Assembly (NCBI GenBank): GCA_934644965.1
Contig: CAKUDG010000016.1
Location: 9,968-73,967 of the forward strand
Length of the DNA: 64,000 nt
Reading direction: 5' to 3'
DNA from: an uncultured Victivallales bacterium
GTDB lineage: Bacteria; Verrucomicrobiota; Lentisphaeria; Victivallales; UBA1829
Position 1 is the stretch's first letter. Each line of letters starts with the position of its first letter. The translations under genes and the position numbers were made by a program. Positions 7,042 through 15,954 of this stretch are shown here, one piece after another. The notes under the pieces are model-generated. The model searched no databases. It saw only the letters and a list, made by a program, of their open reading frames with translations, and was not told where the DNA came from.

Positions 7042-9690
7042 TCAAATAGACATTTCCTGTTTTCTGCGTTCCTCCTCCTGATGGCGGAATGTTTCCTCCA
7101 GCAGGGGGCGCAACTTAAGTTTTTCCACATAAATCCAGCCCAGAGAGGAAATTCCGGAATATACATACAAAACTTCCTCAGCACCTTCCTGGCGGAGATT
7201 CACTCCGAATTTTCTGCGTCTCATATCCAGGAACAAAAGGCGGTCCGGGAAGTTGCGCACGGAATTTTCCTCTTCCTCCGCCACATCAGGCGGTGCCGAC
7301 TGCCAATTTGGGGAAGGGTTGCTGCTTCCGCTTGTCTGGGCGATGATTCCACCGCTCCCGTCCAGGAGGAACTTTTCAATCACAAAATTGCCGCGGTTTC
7401 CATGGGAATTCATCATTTCTGTAAAATATTTCACGGAGACATCGATGGCCATGACGCCGTAAAAGACCCGTTCCATATCCATGATGGCCATGGAACAGGT
7501 GATGACAAGCTCCCTCATGCTTCCGGTGTCCCTGTAGGGAGCTCCCCAGACAGGCAGTCCGTTCTGTTTTTCGGCGGAGCGGTACCAGTTGCGTTTTCTG
7601 GCGTCATAATCGGAGGAATACTGCCCGTTGCCCGGGAAACAGAGCTGGAGTCCATCCTTGAGCGAAAGGTAGGCCCAGTAGACCGGCATGCCTTTGGAGC
7701 CGGCCTCTTTCTTCAGATCTTCGATATTGCCGATGGTAAGATCGGAATCGAGCGGACTTTCCAGAATCAAACGGGTCAATCGCTGTTTCAGAGGCGCCAG
7801 AAGACGCAGTTCTTTTTCCATTTGACTCTGGTCCGCTCCCGTCGGGATCTGGTAACAGAGGGAATCAAAATCCACCTTTGCGGCGTAAACGGGAGAGAAG
7901 GTGAAAGTTTCCCGCGAGGATGCCTCCTCTCCGGTGTAGACGGTATAGGGCGGCACAGGCGGGAAATGCGCTTTCCCGGATTTTGCTTTCCCTTCTGCGG
8001 CGGGATGGTCCTCCTGATTCAGGAGAAACGCCGTTTCCCACGCCGTCGAGGCGAGAGACTGTTCCAGACGGGCGATTTGACGGTCCAGGGTGAAAGACGC
8101 CTCCACGCATTTCGAGTAAGCGTCGCTGAGCGCGGCGTCTCTCAGACGGTTGTCTATGGCCTGTCCCATTTTTTCATACATGGTCCATGCGATGCCGCAG
8201 GCACCGAGGAAAAGCAGAAAGAAAGTCAGCAGGAGAGTGCTTTTCCGGTGTTTCACCATCCAGCGGAGCATCGCGGAAAAAAGATTGTCCGGATTTGCCG
8301 AGACTTCGGCGCCGTTGATGTATTTCCGGAGATCGTCGGCAAGTTCGCTCACATGCTGATAGCGTTTTTCCCTGTCATAGGCGGTCGCCTTCTGGATGAT
8401 GGCCTTCAGATCCCGGTCGATCCGGTAGCGGAAGCGGTGCTCGATCTTCTCCATATTGTTGTTTTTGATATTGGACATGACTTCTACGCTGGTATTTCCG
8501 GAGAAGGCCGGTTTGAGCGTCACCGCTTCAAAGAGGATGAGTCCCAAGGTGAAGATGTCCGCACGGTGGTCGCAGTACTCTCCGTTGATGGCTTCTGGGG
8601 AGAGAAAGCGGGGCGTTCCGGAAATCTGTTTCGGGCGTTCCCACTTCGACGGATCGAATCCCGGTTCCCGGATCAGGCGTGCGATTCCCCAGTCCATGAC
8701 ATAGGTCTCATGATATTCACCGATCATGATGTTTTCCGGCTTCAGGTCCCGGTGCATCACGTTGCGGCTGTGCGCATATTCCATGGCTTCACAGACGCGG
8801 AGAAAAATTTCCAGGCGGTTCAGCAGAGATTTATGTTCATCGAAGGCTCCGATCCCGTCCAGTTTGTAATGTGTGCAGATCTGGTCCAGGTAGTCCTTGA
8901 AGTTCTGGCCGTTGATGAGCTTCATGGCCAGAAACAGGCCGTTGTCCTGGCTTTTTCCGAGGGAGTAGATCGGGACGATGGAGGGATGGTCCAGCTGAGC
9001 GGTCACCTTGGCTTCGGCAATGAAGCTGTTGCGGACTGCGATGTCGTTGAAGAATTCCTTCTTCAGGGCTTTGATGGCGACCAGACGGTTCAGAGTGCGG
9101 TCGACCGCGGAGGAAATCGTGCCCTGGCCTCCTTCCGCAAAACTTGTCACGATATCATAGGTGTCGCCCATGAAGGACAGGTGTTCCGAGGCGGATTCCG
9201 TTCCGGTTTCGACCTCTTTGCGGATATGCGTCCTCAAATGCGAATTGGCTTCGATCAGCTGGTCCACGTCCTTGCGCTTGTCGAAGATGGTTCGTGTGAT
9301 GCGCCCCGTTTCTCCAAAAAAGGCCGACGGATCGTCCAGCAGAGTCGAAATCTTCGCCCGGGTGGAATCCGATGCGGGCTTTTGCACCTGTTTGGCGATC
9401 TGATCGATTTCGTCCTCATCCAGGCGCACGGTGCGGTTGTTGTCCATGGAGGTGCGGGAAAGCCTCTGGAGCGCATCCAGAACGGTTTTGTCGGAGAGGG
9501 ATGATTCCTCGCTGCCTTTTCCTCCTGCTGCTGCTCCTCCTCCGGAGATTCCCGCCGCTTTTCCTTCAAAGGTGCCGGAAAGGCTTTCCTTGCCCGGCAC
9601 TGGCATGGCGAGGGACCGTGCTGTCTGTTCTTCCGTCGACAGCGGGGAAAGGTTTAAGGCTTGTTCGGTACGGCTGTTGCTTTCATCCAT
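7042..9690 (-). CDS. Ser/Thr protein kinase with extracytoplasmic sensor domain
   Basis: An 882-residue transmembrane kinase. Residues 1-175 are low-complexity Ser/Gly/Glu-rich. The kinase domain spans about 178-440: Gly-loop variant FAEGGQGTIS, VAIKALKK with the ATP-binding Lys, HRDLKPENIM (about 311), DWG in place of DFG (about 331), and GTPRFLSPEAI as activation segment. A single membrane helix (STLLLTFFLLFLGACGIAW, about 483-503) leads into an external region with dCache-like features (PVYWAYLSLKDGLQLCFPG, RKRNWYRSAE, YGVMAIDVSVKYFTEMM). It probably senses a small ligand and phosphorylates cytoplasmic targets. ATG 9690 overlaps the stop of the radical SAM gene by eight bases; in-frame upstream starts exist but lie inside that gene. 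Confidence 0.88.
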   Translation of the reverse strand: MDESNSRTEQALNLSPLSTEEQTARSLAMPVPGKESLSGTFEGKAAGISGGGAAAGGKGSEESSLSDKTVLDALQRLSRTSMDNNRTVRLDEDEIDQIAKQVQKPASDSTRAKISTLLDDPSAFFGETGRITRTIFDKRKDVDQLIEANSHLRTHIRKEVETGTESASEHLSFMGDTYDIVTSFAEGGQGTISSAVDRTLNRLVAIKALKKEFFNDIAVRNSFIAEAKVTAQLDHPSIVPIYSLGKSQDNGLFLAMKLINGQNFKDYLDQICTHYKLDGIGAFDEHKSLLNRLEIFLRVCEAMEYAHSRNVMHRDLKPENIMIGEYHETYVMDWGIARLIREPGFDPSKWERPKQISGTPRFLSPEAINGEYCDHRADIFTLGLILFEAVTLKPAFSGNTSVEVMSNIKNNNMEKIEHRFRYRIDRDLKAIIQKATAYDREKRYQHVSELADDLRKYINGAEVSANPDNLFSAMLRWMVKHRKSTLLLTFFLLFLGACGIAWTMYEKMGQAIDNRLRDAALSDAYSKCVEASFTLDRQIARLEQSLASTAWETAFLLNQEDHPAAEGKAKSGKAHFPPVPPYTVYTGEEASSRETFTFSPVYAAKVDFDSLCYQIPTGADQSQMEKELRLLAPLKQRLTRLILESPLDSDLTIGNIEDLKKEAGSKGMPVYWAYLSLKDGLQLCFPGNGQYSSDYDARKRNWYRSAEKQNGLPVWGAPYRDTGSMRELVITCSMAIMDMERVFYGVMAIDVSVKYFTEMMNSHGNRGNFVIEKFLLDGSGGIIAQTSGSSNPSPNWQSAPPDVAEEEENSVRNFPDRLLFLDMRRRKFGVNLRQEGAEEVLYVYSGISSLGWIYVEKLKLRPLLEETFRHQEEERRKQEMSI

Positions 9691-10711
9691 GGCGGCAGAC
9701 TCCCGGGATTCCATGTTTCCGGGCAAGCGGATGGAAAATCCGCCGTCCGTCGATACCTTCATAAACGCCGTCTTCCCCGCAGCTGTAATCCGGCTGCAGC
9801 GGGACTTTCCCTCCGCCGGAGGGAAGATCAATCGCATACGTCGGAGTGGCGATGGAGGAGAGTCCTGCGCGCAGACTCCTCAATATTTCCAGTCCGCGAG
9901 TGACAGGCACGGCAAAATGCGCCGTCCCGCGGATCGGGTCGGCGCTGAACAGATAATGCGGTTTGATTCTTTCCGAAACCAGTTTTCGGAAAAGACGCTT
10001 CAATGTCTCTGCGTCGTCATTGACTCCCGCCAGCAGAACCGTCTGATTCAGCACGGGAATCCCCCTCAGGCGGATTCGGCGGCAGGCGGACAGACTCCGT
10101 TCATCCAGTTCGTCCGGATGATTGAAATGCGTCACAAACCAGAGTCCTCTGATTTTCCCGAGAGCATCGGTCAGGGCGTCGGTGATCCTCTCGGGGCAGG
10201 AGAGCGGCGCCCGGGTGCAGAGCCGGAGAGTCTCCGTTTTCCCGGAGGCCGAAAGGGTCTGCAGAATTTCAAGCAGCCGTTCATCCGGAAGCGTCAGCGG
10301 GTCCCCGCCGGATACGAGCACATCTTTCACTTCAGGATGGGATTCCAGATAGGAGGAGATGTCTGAAAGTTCCTTCCCCGTCAGGTCCTTGCGCGAAGAT
10401 CCCCTTTTCCAGATCCTTTTACGGAAGCAGAAACGGCAGTAGCTGAAACAGTCCGAGGCGGCAAGAACCAGAACGCGGTCCGGATAGCGGTGAATCAGGC
10501 CGGGGCACGGGCTCTGTGCCTTTTCTCCGAGACCGTCGTCCTCCAGTCCACATTCCAGGGAAAGCTCTTCCGGAGAGGGGACAAACTGACGCCAGAGGGG
10601 ATCCCCGGGGCTCTTCAGAAGATCCCGGCAGTGTCCCGAGATTTTTGCCGGATATGCATCCGTTACATTCCCGAGGGCGGAAATATGCTTTCCCAGCTCG
10701 TCTGTATCCAT
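9683..10711 (-). CDS. KamA/EpmB-family lysine 2,3-aminomutase-like radical SAM protein
   Basis: The radical SAM cluster motif is CFSYCRFC, followed by FRKRIWKRG; VLVSGGDPLTL and HFNHPDEL match the lysine 2,3-aminomutase fold, which binds SAM and PLP. KPHYLFSADPIRGTAHF holds the expected PLP-domain context. Starting at ATG 10711 gives 342 residues, the size of EpmB, which converts alpha- to beta-lysine for elongation factor P modification. An in-frame ATG at 10807 would add 32 basic residues but has no ribosome site. Whether it modifies EF-P or makes free beta-lysine cannot be told; no efp or epmA gene is in the window. It overlaps the kinase gene by eight bases. Confidence 0.85.
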   Translation of the reverse strand: MDTDELGKHISALGNVTDAYPAKISGHCRDLLKSPGDPLWRQFVPSPEELSLECGLEDDGLGEKAQSPCPGLIHRYPDRVLVLAASDCFSYCRFCFRKRIWKRGSSRKDLTGKELSDISSYLESHPEVKDVLVSGGDPLTLPDERLLEILQTLSASGKTETLRLCTRAPLSCPERITDALTDALGKIRGLWFVTHFNHPDELDERSLSACRRIRLRGIPVLNQTVLLAGVNDDAETLKRLFRKLVSERIKPHYLFSADPIRGTAHFAVPVTRGLEILRSLRAGLSSIATPTYAIDLPSGGGKVPLQPDYSCGEDGVYEGIDGRRIFHPLARKHGIPGVCRHG

Positions 10712-10905
10712 GGCGTCAAACAATTCTCCGCTATCTGCGGCTTTTTTTGTCTGTTCCGGCCGCTGTTTTCTCTCCGCTGTTTTCCCTCCGCTGTTTTTTC
10801 TCCGCATGCTGAAAGGAGAATGAGAGGGCGGGGGTTGTCCGGGAAAGAGAGGGGGAAAAAAAGAAGTGTTTACGCCCCGTCCATTTCCCGGGCAAGCCGA
10901 CCGAA

Positions 10906-12513
10906 TCAAGCTTTCCCGATGCAGTGATAGACCCAGCCCTTGTCTTTGTTCCATTCGCGGGAAAGTTTGAAGTGAAGATCTCTCTTGTCCGTGTTGGCGG
11001 AAAGCTTTGCGAGGATACCGTCAAGCTCGTACTCCCGGTCTTCGAGTCCGAGTTTCAATGCGAATTCGGAAACGGTTCCCGAAAAGGTTCCCAGATCCGA
11101 GAGCTTTTTCTCCAGGTCCAGCAACAGCTGGATTACGCCTTTGCTCGCCAGTTTGTACGCTTGAACGCCCGGCTGGTGGAAGGCATTGATGTGGATCAGT
11201 TCCGCGTATGCGGCGACAGCCCGTTCATACAGGGCAATGAGCATGCCGAGATTGTATTCATCGACCTTTTGAAGGCGCATTTCGATCACGGAACGGTCCT
11301 TCTGGCGGAGCGCGTTGGAAAGCCCCACCAGAAACCCGTGCAGGTAATCGCCCATGCAGATGCCGGGACTTATGGGATCCTTTGCACTGTCTTCCAGGAC
11401 TTCGATGAAGGTGACAAAAAAGTCGTTGCGTCCGTCATTGAGCTGCTGGATGAATGCATGGGCGTCCGTTCCGCCCTTGTTCCCGAAGACATTCAAGCCC
11501 TGATGAACCGTTTTCCCGTCCAGATCCTTTTCCTTCCCGAGACTTTCCATCACCAGTTGCTGCAGATAGCGGGACATCAGAATCAGACGGTCCGAATAGG
11601 GCACGATCACCATGTTTCTGTCCCCCTTCCCGTTTCCCGCGATGTGCCACATTGCCGAAAGCATATAGGCGGGGTTGTGCAGCAGACGGGGCTGACGCGT
11701 CAGCGTGTCCATGTGGCACGCCCCTTCCAGGAAGGTGCGGAAACGGATTCCGGCGAGCGCGGCCGGAAGATGCCCTACAATGCTCGTTTCACTGGTTCTG
11801 CCTCCGATGGAATCGGCCATTTCAAAGACTCTCAGCCAGTTCTCCGAGCGGGCAAGCTGATCGAGTTCACTGCCTGCCATCGTGATGGCGCAGGCGTGTC
11901 CGGTGAAATCCAGTCCGGCTTTCGCATAGGCGTCGCGGCAGACCAGCATATTGTTCTTCGTTTCCTGGGTTCCCCCCGACTTGGAAATGTTCACGATCAG
12001 GGCGCTCTCCAGGGGGCAGACATTCATCAGATCGGTCACCCCCGCGGTGTCGGTGTTGTCCAGAAAATAGATCTTGAGATAATTGCGGCGTTTTTCCCGG
12101 GAAAGCTCGTTCCAGTACGGGCCGTTGACGGCCATCTGAAGCAGCTGGGGACCGAGTGCGGAACCGCCGATTCCGTTGATGATCGCGGAGTCGAAAAGTT
12201 CGCCTGTGGAGCTGCGGATCCTGCCGCTGCGGATGTCTTCCACGAAATTTTCCACGGCGGTGAATTCTTCAGAACCGGTATAGACGGAGCGGTCTGTGAA
12301 ATGCGTGACTTTCCTGTTTTCGTCGGGATTCTTGATTTCGCCGCGTTCGATTTTCTGCATTTCAGCATGGACTGCCGGAAAACGTTTTTCCAGTTCGTCC
12401 AGGCTGGATTCCTTGAACTGCATTCCTGCGAAGTTCACCTGAAAACCGCTGTCCCCGTCGATAAATGTGTACTTATGGCAGCGTTCAATCCAGTTTCTGG
12501 CCGTCAGCGACAT
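10906..12513 (-). CDS. pgi: Glucose-6-phosphate isomerase
   Basis: A 535-residue phosphoglucose isomerase, interconverting glucose 6-phosphate and fructose 6-phosphate in glycolysis. Diagnostic stretches are NGIGGSALGPQLLQ (phosphate binding), VNISKSGGTQETKNN, SIGGRTSETSIVG in the signature region, NKGGTDAHAFIQQLNDG with the catalytic-region residues, and NAFHQPGVQAYK near the C-terminus. AGGAG nine bases before ATG 12513 fixes the start. A good promoter lies about 100 bp upstream, so it has its own transcript, which may extend into the radical SAM and kinase genes since all share the strand with short gaps. Confidence 0.95.
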   Translation of the reverse strand: MSLTARNWIERCHKYTFIDGDSGFQVNFAGMQFKESSLDELEKRFPAVHAEMQKIERGEIKNPDENRKVTHFTDRSVYTGSEEFTAVENFVEDIRSGRIRSSTGELFDSAIINGIGGSALGPQLLQMAVNGPYWNELSREKRRNYLKIYFLDNTDTAGVTDLMNVCPLESALIVNISKSGGTQETKNNMLVCRDAYAKAGLDFTGHACAITMAGSELDQLARSENWLRVFEMADSIGGRTSETSIVGHLPAALAGIRFRTFLEGACHMDTLTRQPRLLHNPAYMLSAMWHIAGNGKGDRNMVIVPYSDRLILMSRYLQQLVMESLGKEKDLDGKTVHQGLNVFGNKGGTDAHAFIQQLNDGRNDFFVTFIEVLEDSAKDPISPGICMGDYLHGFLVGLSNALRQKDRSVIEMRLQKVDEYNLGMLIALYERAVAAYAELIHINAFHQPGVQAYKLASKGVIQLLLDLEKKLSDLGTFSGTVSEFALKLGLEDREYELDGILAKLSANTDKRDLHFKLSREWNKDKGWVYHCIGKA

Positions 12514-12558
12514 GATATTCTGCTCCTGTTCTGAAATCTTCTGAATCTGTTCTGAAGA

Positions 12559-12579
12559 ACAGCCGATGCGAACGGCTGT
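12559..12579. other. Stem-loop in the pgi leader
   Basis: ACAGCCG (12559-12565) and CGGCTGT (12573-12579) pair perfectly around a 7-base loop in the untranslated leader of pgi, between the predicted promoter and the start codon. It could influence translation or RNA stability; nothing marks it as a known riboswitch. Confidence 0.45.
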
Positions 12580-12614
12580 CTGTCATGTTTTCCGTTTTTT
12601 CTGCAATTCTCCTT

Positions 12615-12643
12615 AATATATTCTCTTTCCCTTGAAAATTCAA
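12615..12643 (-). promoter_or_regulatory. Promoter of pgi
   Basis: On the minus strand TTGAAT (12643-12638), a 17-bp spacer, and TATATT (12620-12615). Both hexamers are close to the sigma70 consensus and face pgi, leaving a leader of about 95 bases. Confidence 0.6.
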
Positions 12644-13252
12644 CGTTTCCCCCCGGGAAAATCGCTGTTGTTCCGAAGGGTATCCTGCCGTGGGCGGTCG
12701 TTGTGGAGCGGGGGAGGGTTTTTTCTTGACGTCTCTGAATATCGCCACTGCTGTTGAGTCGTGGGAGACCCTTGTCCCGGGAGAGCGAAGGAAAGAGAAC
12801 GGGGAAGGAGCAAAAGGGAAAAGGAGGAGTTTGAGTGAAAAGGATTCGTCTTTTTTTCCTCCATCCTCCCGGGAATGCGCTTTCCCGGGAGGATCCCCAT
12901 GAAAATCTTGTTCGTGGAACTTGATTCTCCGCCCTGACAGGGTTATCTTGAGTCCGTCTGTGAATTCATGACCCCGGCACATCTTCCCGCGGAGGCGGGG
13001 GAAGAGCCTGATTCCCGGGGAATCAGGCTCCGAATATCACCCCCGTTTCAGGATGAAAGCGACTTTTCCAGGAAATTTTCCCGCAATGGGGAAGGAGGAG
13101 GGAGAGGGAGGCATGTTTCCCTTCCCTGTGTCGTCTTCCCTCAGACATGAGTTATGAACGGGAGAAAAGAATGAAAAGTTCTGCCGGAATCAATATACAA
13201 AGGACAAAGGGACAAAGTAGTATACAACGTGAAAACGGAAGGAAAACAGCGA
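12644..13252. repeat. Gene-free divergent region with two perfect palindromes
   Basis: This stretch between pgi and the GH32-like gene has no supported gene. It contains two strong inverted repeats: ATCCTCCCGGGAA (12863-12875) with its exact complement at 12882-12894 around a 6-base loop, and GAGCCTGATTCCC (13004-13016) with its complement at 13018-13030 around a single base. Neither is followed by a T-run in either direction, so they are not standard terminators. They may be regulatory sites, RNA stems or remnants of a small mobile element. Confidence 0.6.
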
Positions 13253-14623
13253 ATGGTCCGAAATCTGAATCACTGGAAACCGGAGGGGGAATTCTTCGTA
13301 GGGGACTGCATGCCGTTCCGGATCGGAGAAGAGTTTCATTTGTTTTATCTTCTGGATCAGGGGCATCACAATCATCCGCTTGTCGGGCATCTCGGTGGGC
13401 ACCAGTGGGCGCATGCGGTGAGCCGTGATCTGGTGCACTGGGAACACCGGGCTCTGGCGCTTCCGCTTGATTTTGAAGAGGGGGAATGCAGCAACTGCAC
13501 CGGTTCGCTCCTGGAAAAGGACGGGAAGATCTATGCGTTTTACGCATTGCGTTCCCGGAAATTCAAGGGGGAGCAGTTCCGGGTCGCAATCAGCCGGGAC
13601 GGGGGAAACAGCTTCCGGAAATGGGAGGAACCGCTCCTGAAGACTCCTCCGCCGGGAAGAACGGGCGACTTCCGGGATCCCGAAGCGTTTCTGGGCGAAG
13701 ACGCGCTGGTGCATGTTTTCCTTTCCGGCGCCCGGATCCGCAGCGACGGGTCCATCCATTCCCATACCGGCGAACTGCTCCATTATTCAACGCCGGACCT
13801 GATTCATTACCGTCAGGAGGAATCCGTTCTTCATTCCTGGGCGGTCCCCGAATGCTCCGACTGTTTCCGCTGGAAAGGACGCAGCTATCTTCTCTATGGG
13901 AACCTGAATGAAACCCGCTGCTGTGTCTCGGAACAGCCTTCCGGCCCCTGGGAAACACCGCGTCTTGACGTCCCCGCCTGCGGGCAGTGCAGGGTCATGA
14001 AGACGGCTCCGTGGAAGGACGGCAGAAGAATCGGAGTCGGCTGGTCGGCCACTCCGGAAAAGGGCGGCGGGCGCTTCCTCTTCGGCGGGCGGACTCTCTT
14101 CCGCGAACTGGTTCAGGAAAAAGACGGTTCCCTCGGGACGGCGTTTGTCCCGGAAATGCTTCCTGTCAAAAACCGGCGGGCCCTGGAGTCCGTGGAAGCG
14201 GGGGCTTCCGTCGGCTGCGAATGGAAGGGGCTCGGAATGCTGCCCGATTCCTTCCGGCTCGACGGGACAATCCGTTTTTCTCCGGAAAAGATTTCCCGCT
14301 TCGGGATTGTCGTCATGGATGCGGAAGGGGAATACAGGCGTTTCGTGGAATTTGATCCGCATGCCGGAATCGTGGAGCTGGACCGGATCCATTCGATCCG
14401 TCAGGTGGACCTGTCTTCCGGAGTCCTTCGCTTCCGTCTGCTCCGCACCCATGAACTGATCGATGTGGAAATCGACGGAAGAAGGACCGTGGCTCTGCCG
14501 GGATGCGATTTCCGGACTGGTGGAGCAGGAGGAGAAGGAGGATGCGCCGTCGCGTTTTATGCCGCAGGGGGAAATGCCGTTCTGGAAAATCCCGTCTGCT
14601 TTGACGGTTTGGATACACCCTGA
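13253..14623 (+). CDS. GH32-like glycoside hydrolase (beta-fructosidase fold)
   Basis: A 456-residue protein resembling the five-bladed propeller of GH32 enzymes. The nucleophile region is degenerate: PEGEFFVGDCMPF stands where NDPNG is expected, keeping the Asp. HQWAHAVSRDLVHWEHRALAL matches the HWGHAVSxDLVHW block, CTGSLLEKDGK the SGS block, FRDPEAF holds the RDP triad and PECSDCF the EC acid/base motif. A beta-sandwich-like C-terminal part follows. No signal peptide, so it acts in the cytoplasm. ATG 13253 has GGAAGGA nine bases upstream; a GTG at 13229 is the alternative. The substrate may be a fructoside or a related furanoside. Confidence 0.8.
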   Translation: MVRNLNHWKPEGEFFVGDCMPFRIGEEFHLFYLLDQGHHNHPLVGHLGGHQWAHAVSRDLVHWEHRALALPLDFEEGECSNCTGSLLEKDGKIYAFYALRSRKFKGEQFRVAISRDGGNSFRKWEEPLLKTPPPGRTGDFRDPEAFLGEDALVHVFLSGARIRSDGSIHSHTGELLHYSTPDLIHYRQEESVLHSWAVPECSDCFRWKGRSYLLYGNLNETRCCVSEQPSGPWETPRLDVPACGQCRVMKTAPWKDGRRIGVGWSATPEKGGGRFLFGGRTLFRELVQEKDGSLGTAFVPEMLPVKNRRALESVEAGASVGCEWKGLGMLPDSFRLDGTIRFSPEKISRFGIVVMDAEGEYRRFVEFDPHAGIVELDRIHSIRQVDLSSGVLRFRLLRTHELIDVEIDGRRTVALPGCDFRTGGAGGEGGCAVAFYAAGGNAVLENPVCFDGLDTP

Positions 14624-14806
14624 TCCCACTGATGATCCTCAGATCTGTCAGGTCTGTCAGGTCCGCCTGATTTCCGGATGGAGGGTGGAGCATGGGGTCC
14701 CGGATTGTTCCGTACGCTGCTGTGTCGGGACTCCGTGCCGTCATGGATTTGAGTGCCGGTGCCGATCTGCGGGGAACTTCGGAAGAGGCCGGGTGAGGAA
14801 AAACGT

Positions 14807-15775
14807 TCAGCAGGCGGCGCTTTCTGTCAGGAGAACCACTTTCCCGAGGTTCCGGCATTCCTCAAGCCTTCTCTGAGCTTCCGAAGCGCGTTCGAGCGGA
14901 AAGCTGCGGTCGATCATGACCCGGATTCTGCCGGAGGAGAGATCCTCCCACAGGAAATCCTTCATGGAACGGAGAATTTCCGCCTTCACCGCATCCGGAC
15001 GGCTGCGCAAGGTGCTTCCGATCAGGCGGATTCTGTTTCTGAAAATAATGTCCACGGGGATTTCCGCCTTGGCTCCGCCGAGGGCGGCGATCAGAATCCA
15101 TCGACCCCAGGGATTCATTTTTGCGAGATGTTTTCCGAGATCCGGTCCCCCGACGCAGTCGAGGGCCACATCAATGGGATTCTCCTCCAGGACCCGCCCC
15201 AGATCCTCCGTCTTGCGGTTGACCGCGATGTCCGCCCCGAGGGACCTGACGAATTCCGCTTTTTCCGGACTCCCCACCATGGTGATCACTCTGCATCCGA
15301 ATTTCTTCATCATCTGAATGGCCGCCGATCCGAGTCCGCCGGCGCCCGCCTGGATCAGCACGGTTTCCGATTTCCGGACTTTCGCCTCCATGAAAAAATT
15401 CAGATAAGCGGTGGCGAACACCTCCGGGATTGCCGCGGCCTCCGCCATGGAAAGCCCCTCCGGAACGGGGAGAACCAGATCCTGCGGGACGGCTGTTTTC
15501 TCCGCATATCCTCCTCCCCCCAGCAGGGCGCAGACACGGTCTCCCTTCTGCCATTTCGAGCCCTCAAAACTTTCTTCCACGACTCCCGCGACTTCCAGTC
15601 CCGGCCATTCCGGCCAGCCGTCCGGAGGAGGATAATTCCCCTCCCTCTGCATCAGATCCGCACGGTTGAGTCCCGCTGCTGCGACCCGGATGATGATTTC
15701 GTCATTTTTCCGTACCGGATCCGGCACCTCGCACGGAACCAGATTTTTCTCCTTGTCAATGACCACTGCAATCAT
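14807..15775 (-). CDS. Zinc-free NAD(P)H:quinone oxidoreductase (MDR family)
   Basis: A 322-residue medium-chain reductase of the quinone oxidoreductase/PIG3 type. AAGLNRADLMQREGNYPPP is the PIG3-like N-terminal signature, PGLEVAGVVEE follows, and VLIQAGAGGLGSAAIQMMKKFG is the nucleotide-binding Rossmann loop (about residues 138-160). The catalytic-zinc ligands of alcohol dehydrogenases are absent. It probably reduces quinones or enones with NADPH. It converges with the GH32-like gene, with about 180 bp between them that show only a short tandem TCTGTCAGG pair. It heads towards no obvious pathway partner. Confidence 0.88.
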   Translation of the reverse strand: MIAVVIDKEKNLVPCEVPDPVRKNDEIIIRVAAAGLNRADLMQREGNYPPPDGWPEWPGLEVAGVVEESFEGSKWQKGDRVCALLGGGGYAEKTAVPQDLVLPVPEGLSMAEAAAIPEVFATAYLNFFMEAKVRKSETVLIQAGAGGLGSAAIQMMKKFGCRVITMVGSPEKAEFVRSLGADIAVNRKTEDLGRVLEENPIDVALDCVGGPDLGKHLAKMNPWGRWILIAALGGAKAEIPVDIIFRNRIRLIGSTLRSRPDAVKAEILRSMKDFLWEDLSSGRIRVMIDRSFPLERASEAQRRLEECRNLGKVVLLTESAAC

Positions 15776-15954
15776 GAATGCATTCTCCTGTTTTTGATTT
15801 CCGTTTTTCCATTTTTCTGTTTTTTCCCCTGTCGGGGTGTTTCGGAGCGGGATACAGAGTGCTTTCTCTGTGGATTTTCCATCCCGTTTTCAGATCATCG
15901 CTGCGGCGCCGGAGATTATTTGAGGGGAGGGCGTTTTTTCCCCCTCTGTCATCA

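Noticed and set aside
6919..9504. 861-codon open frame on the plus strand
   Set aside because: It is antisense to the Ser/Thr kinase, which has all kinase motifs; long antisense frames arise here from GC-rich third positions.
10924..12534. 536-codon open frame on the plus strand
   Set aside because: It mirrors pgi almost exactly and has no motif of its own.
12863..12894. Palindrome as rho-independent terminator
   Set aside because: The T-run lies before the stem on the plus strand and would be an A-run after it on the minus strand, so neither direction has the U-tract.
14640..14670. Short tandem TCTGTCAGG pair as a mobile-element or CRISPR repeat
   Set aside because: Only two adjacent nine-base copies with no spacer structure; no CRISPR-like array or cas gene was seen in the window.
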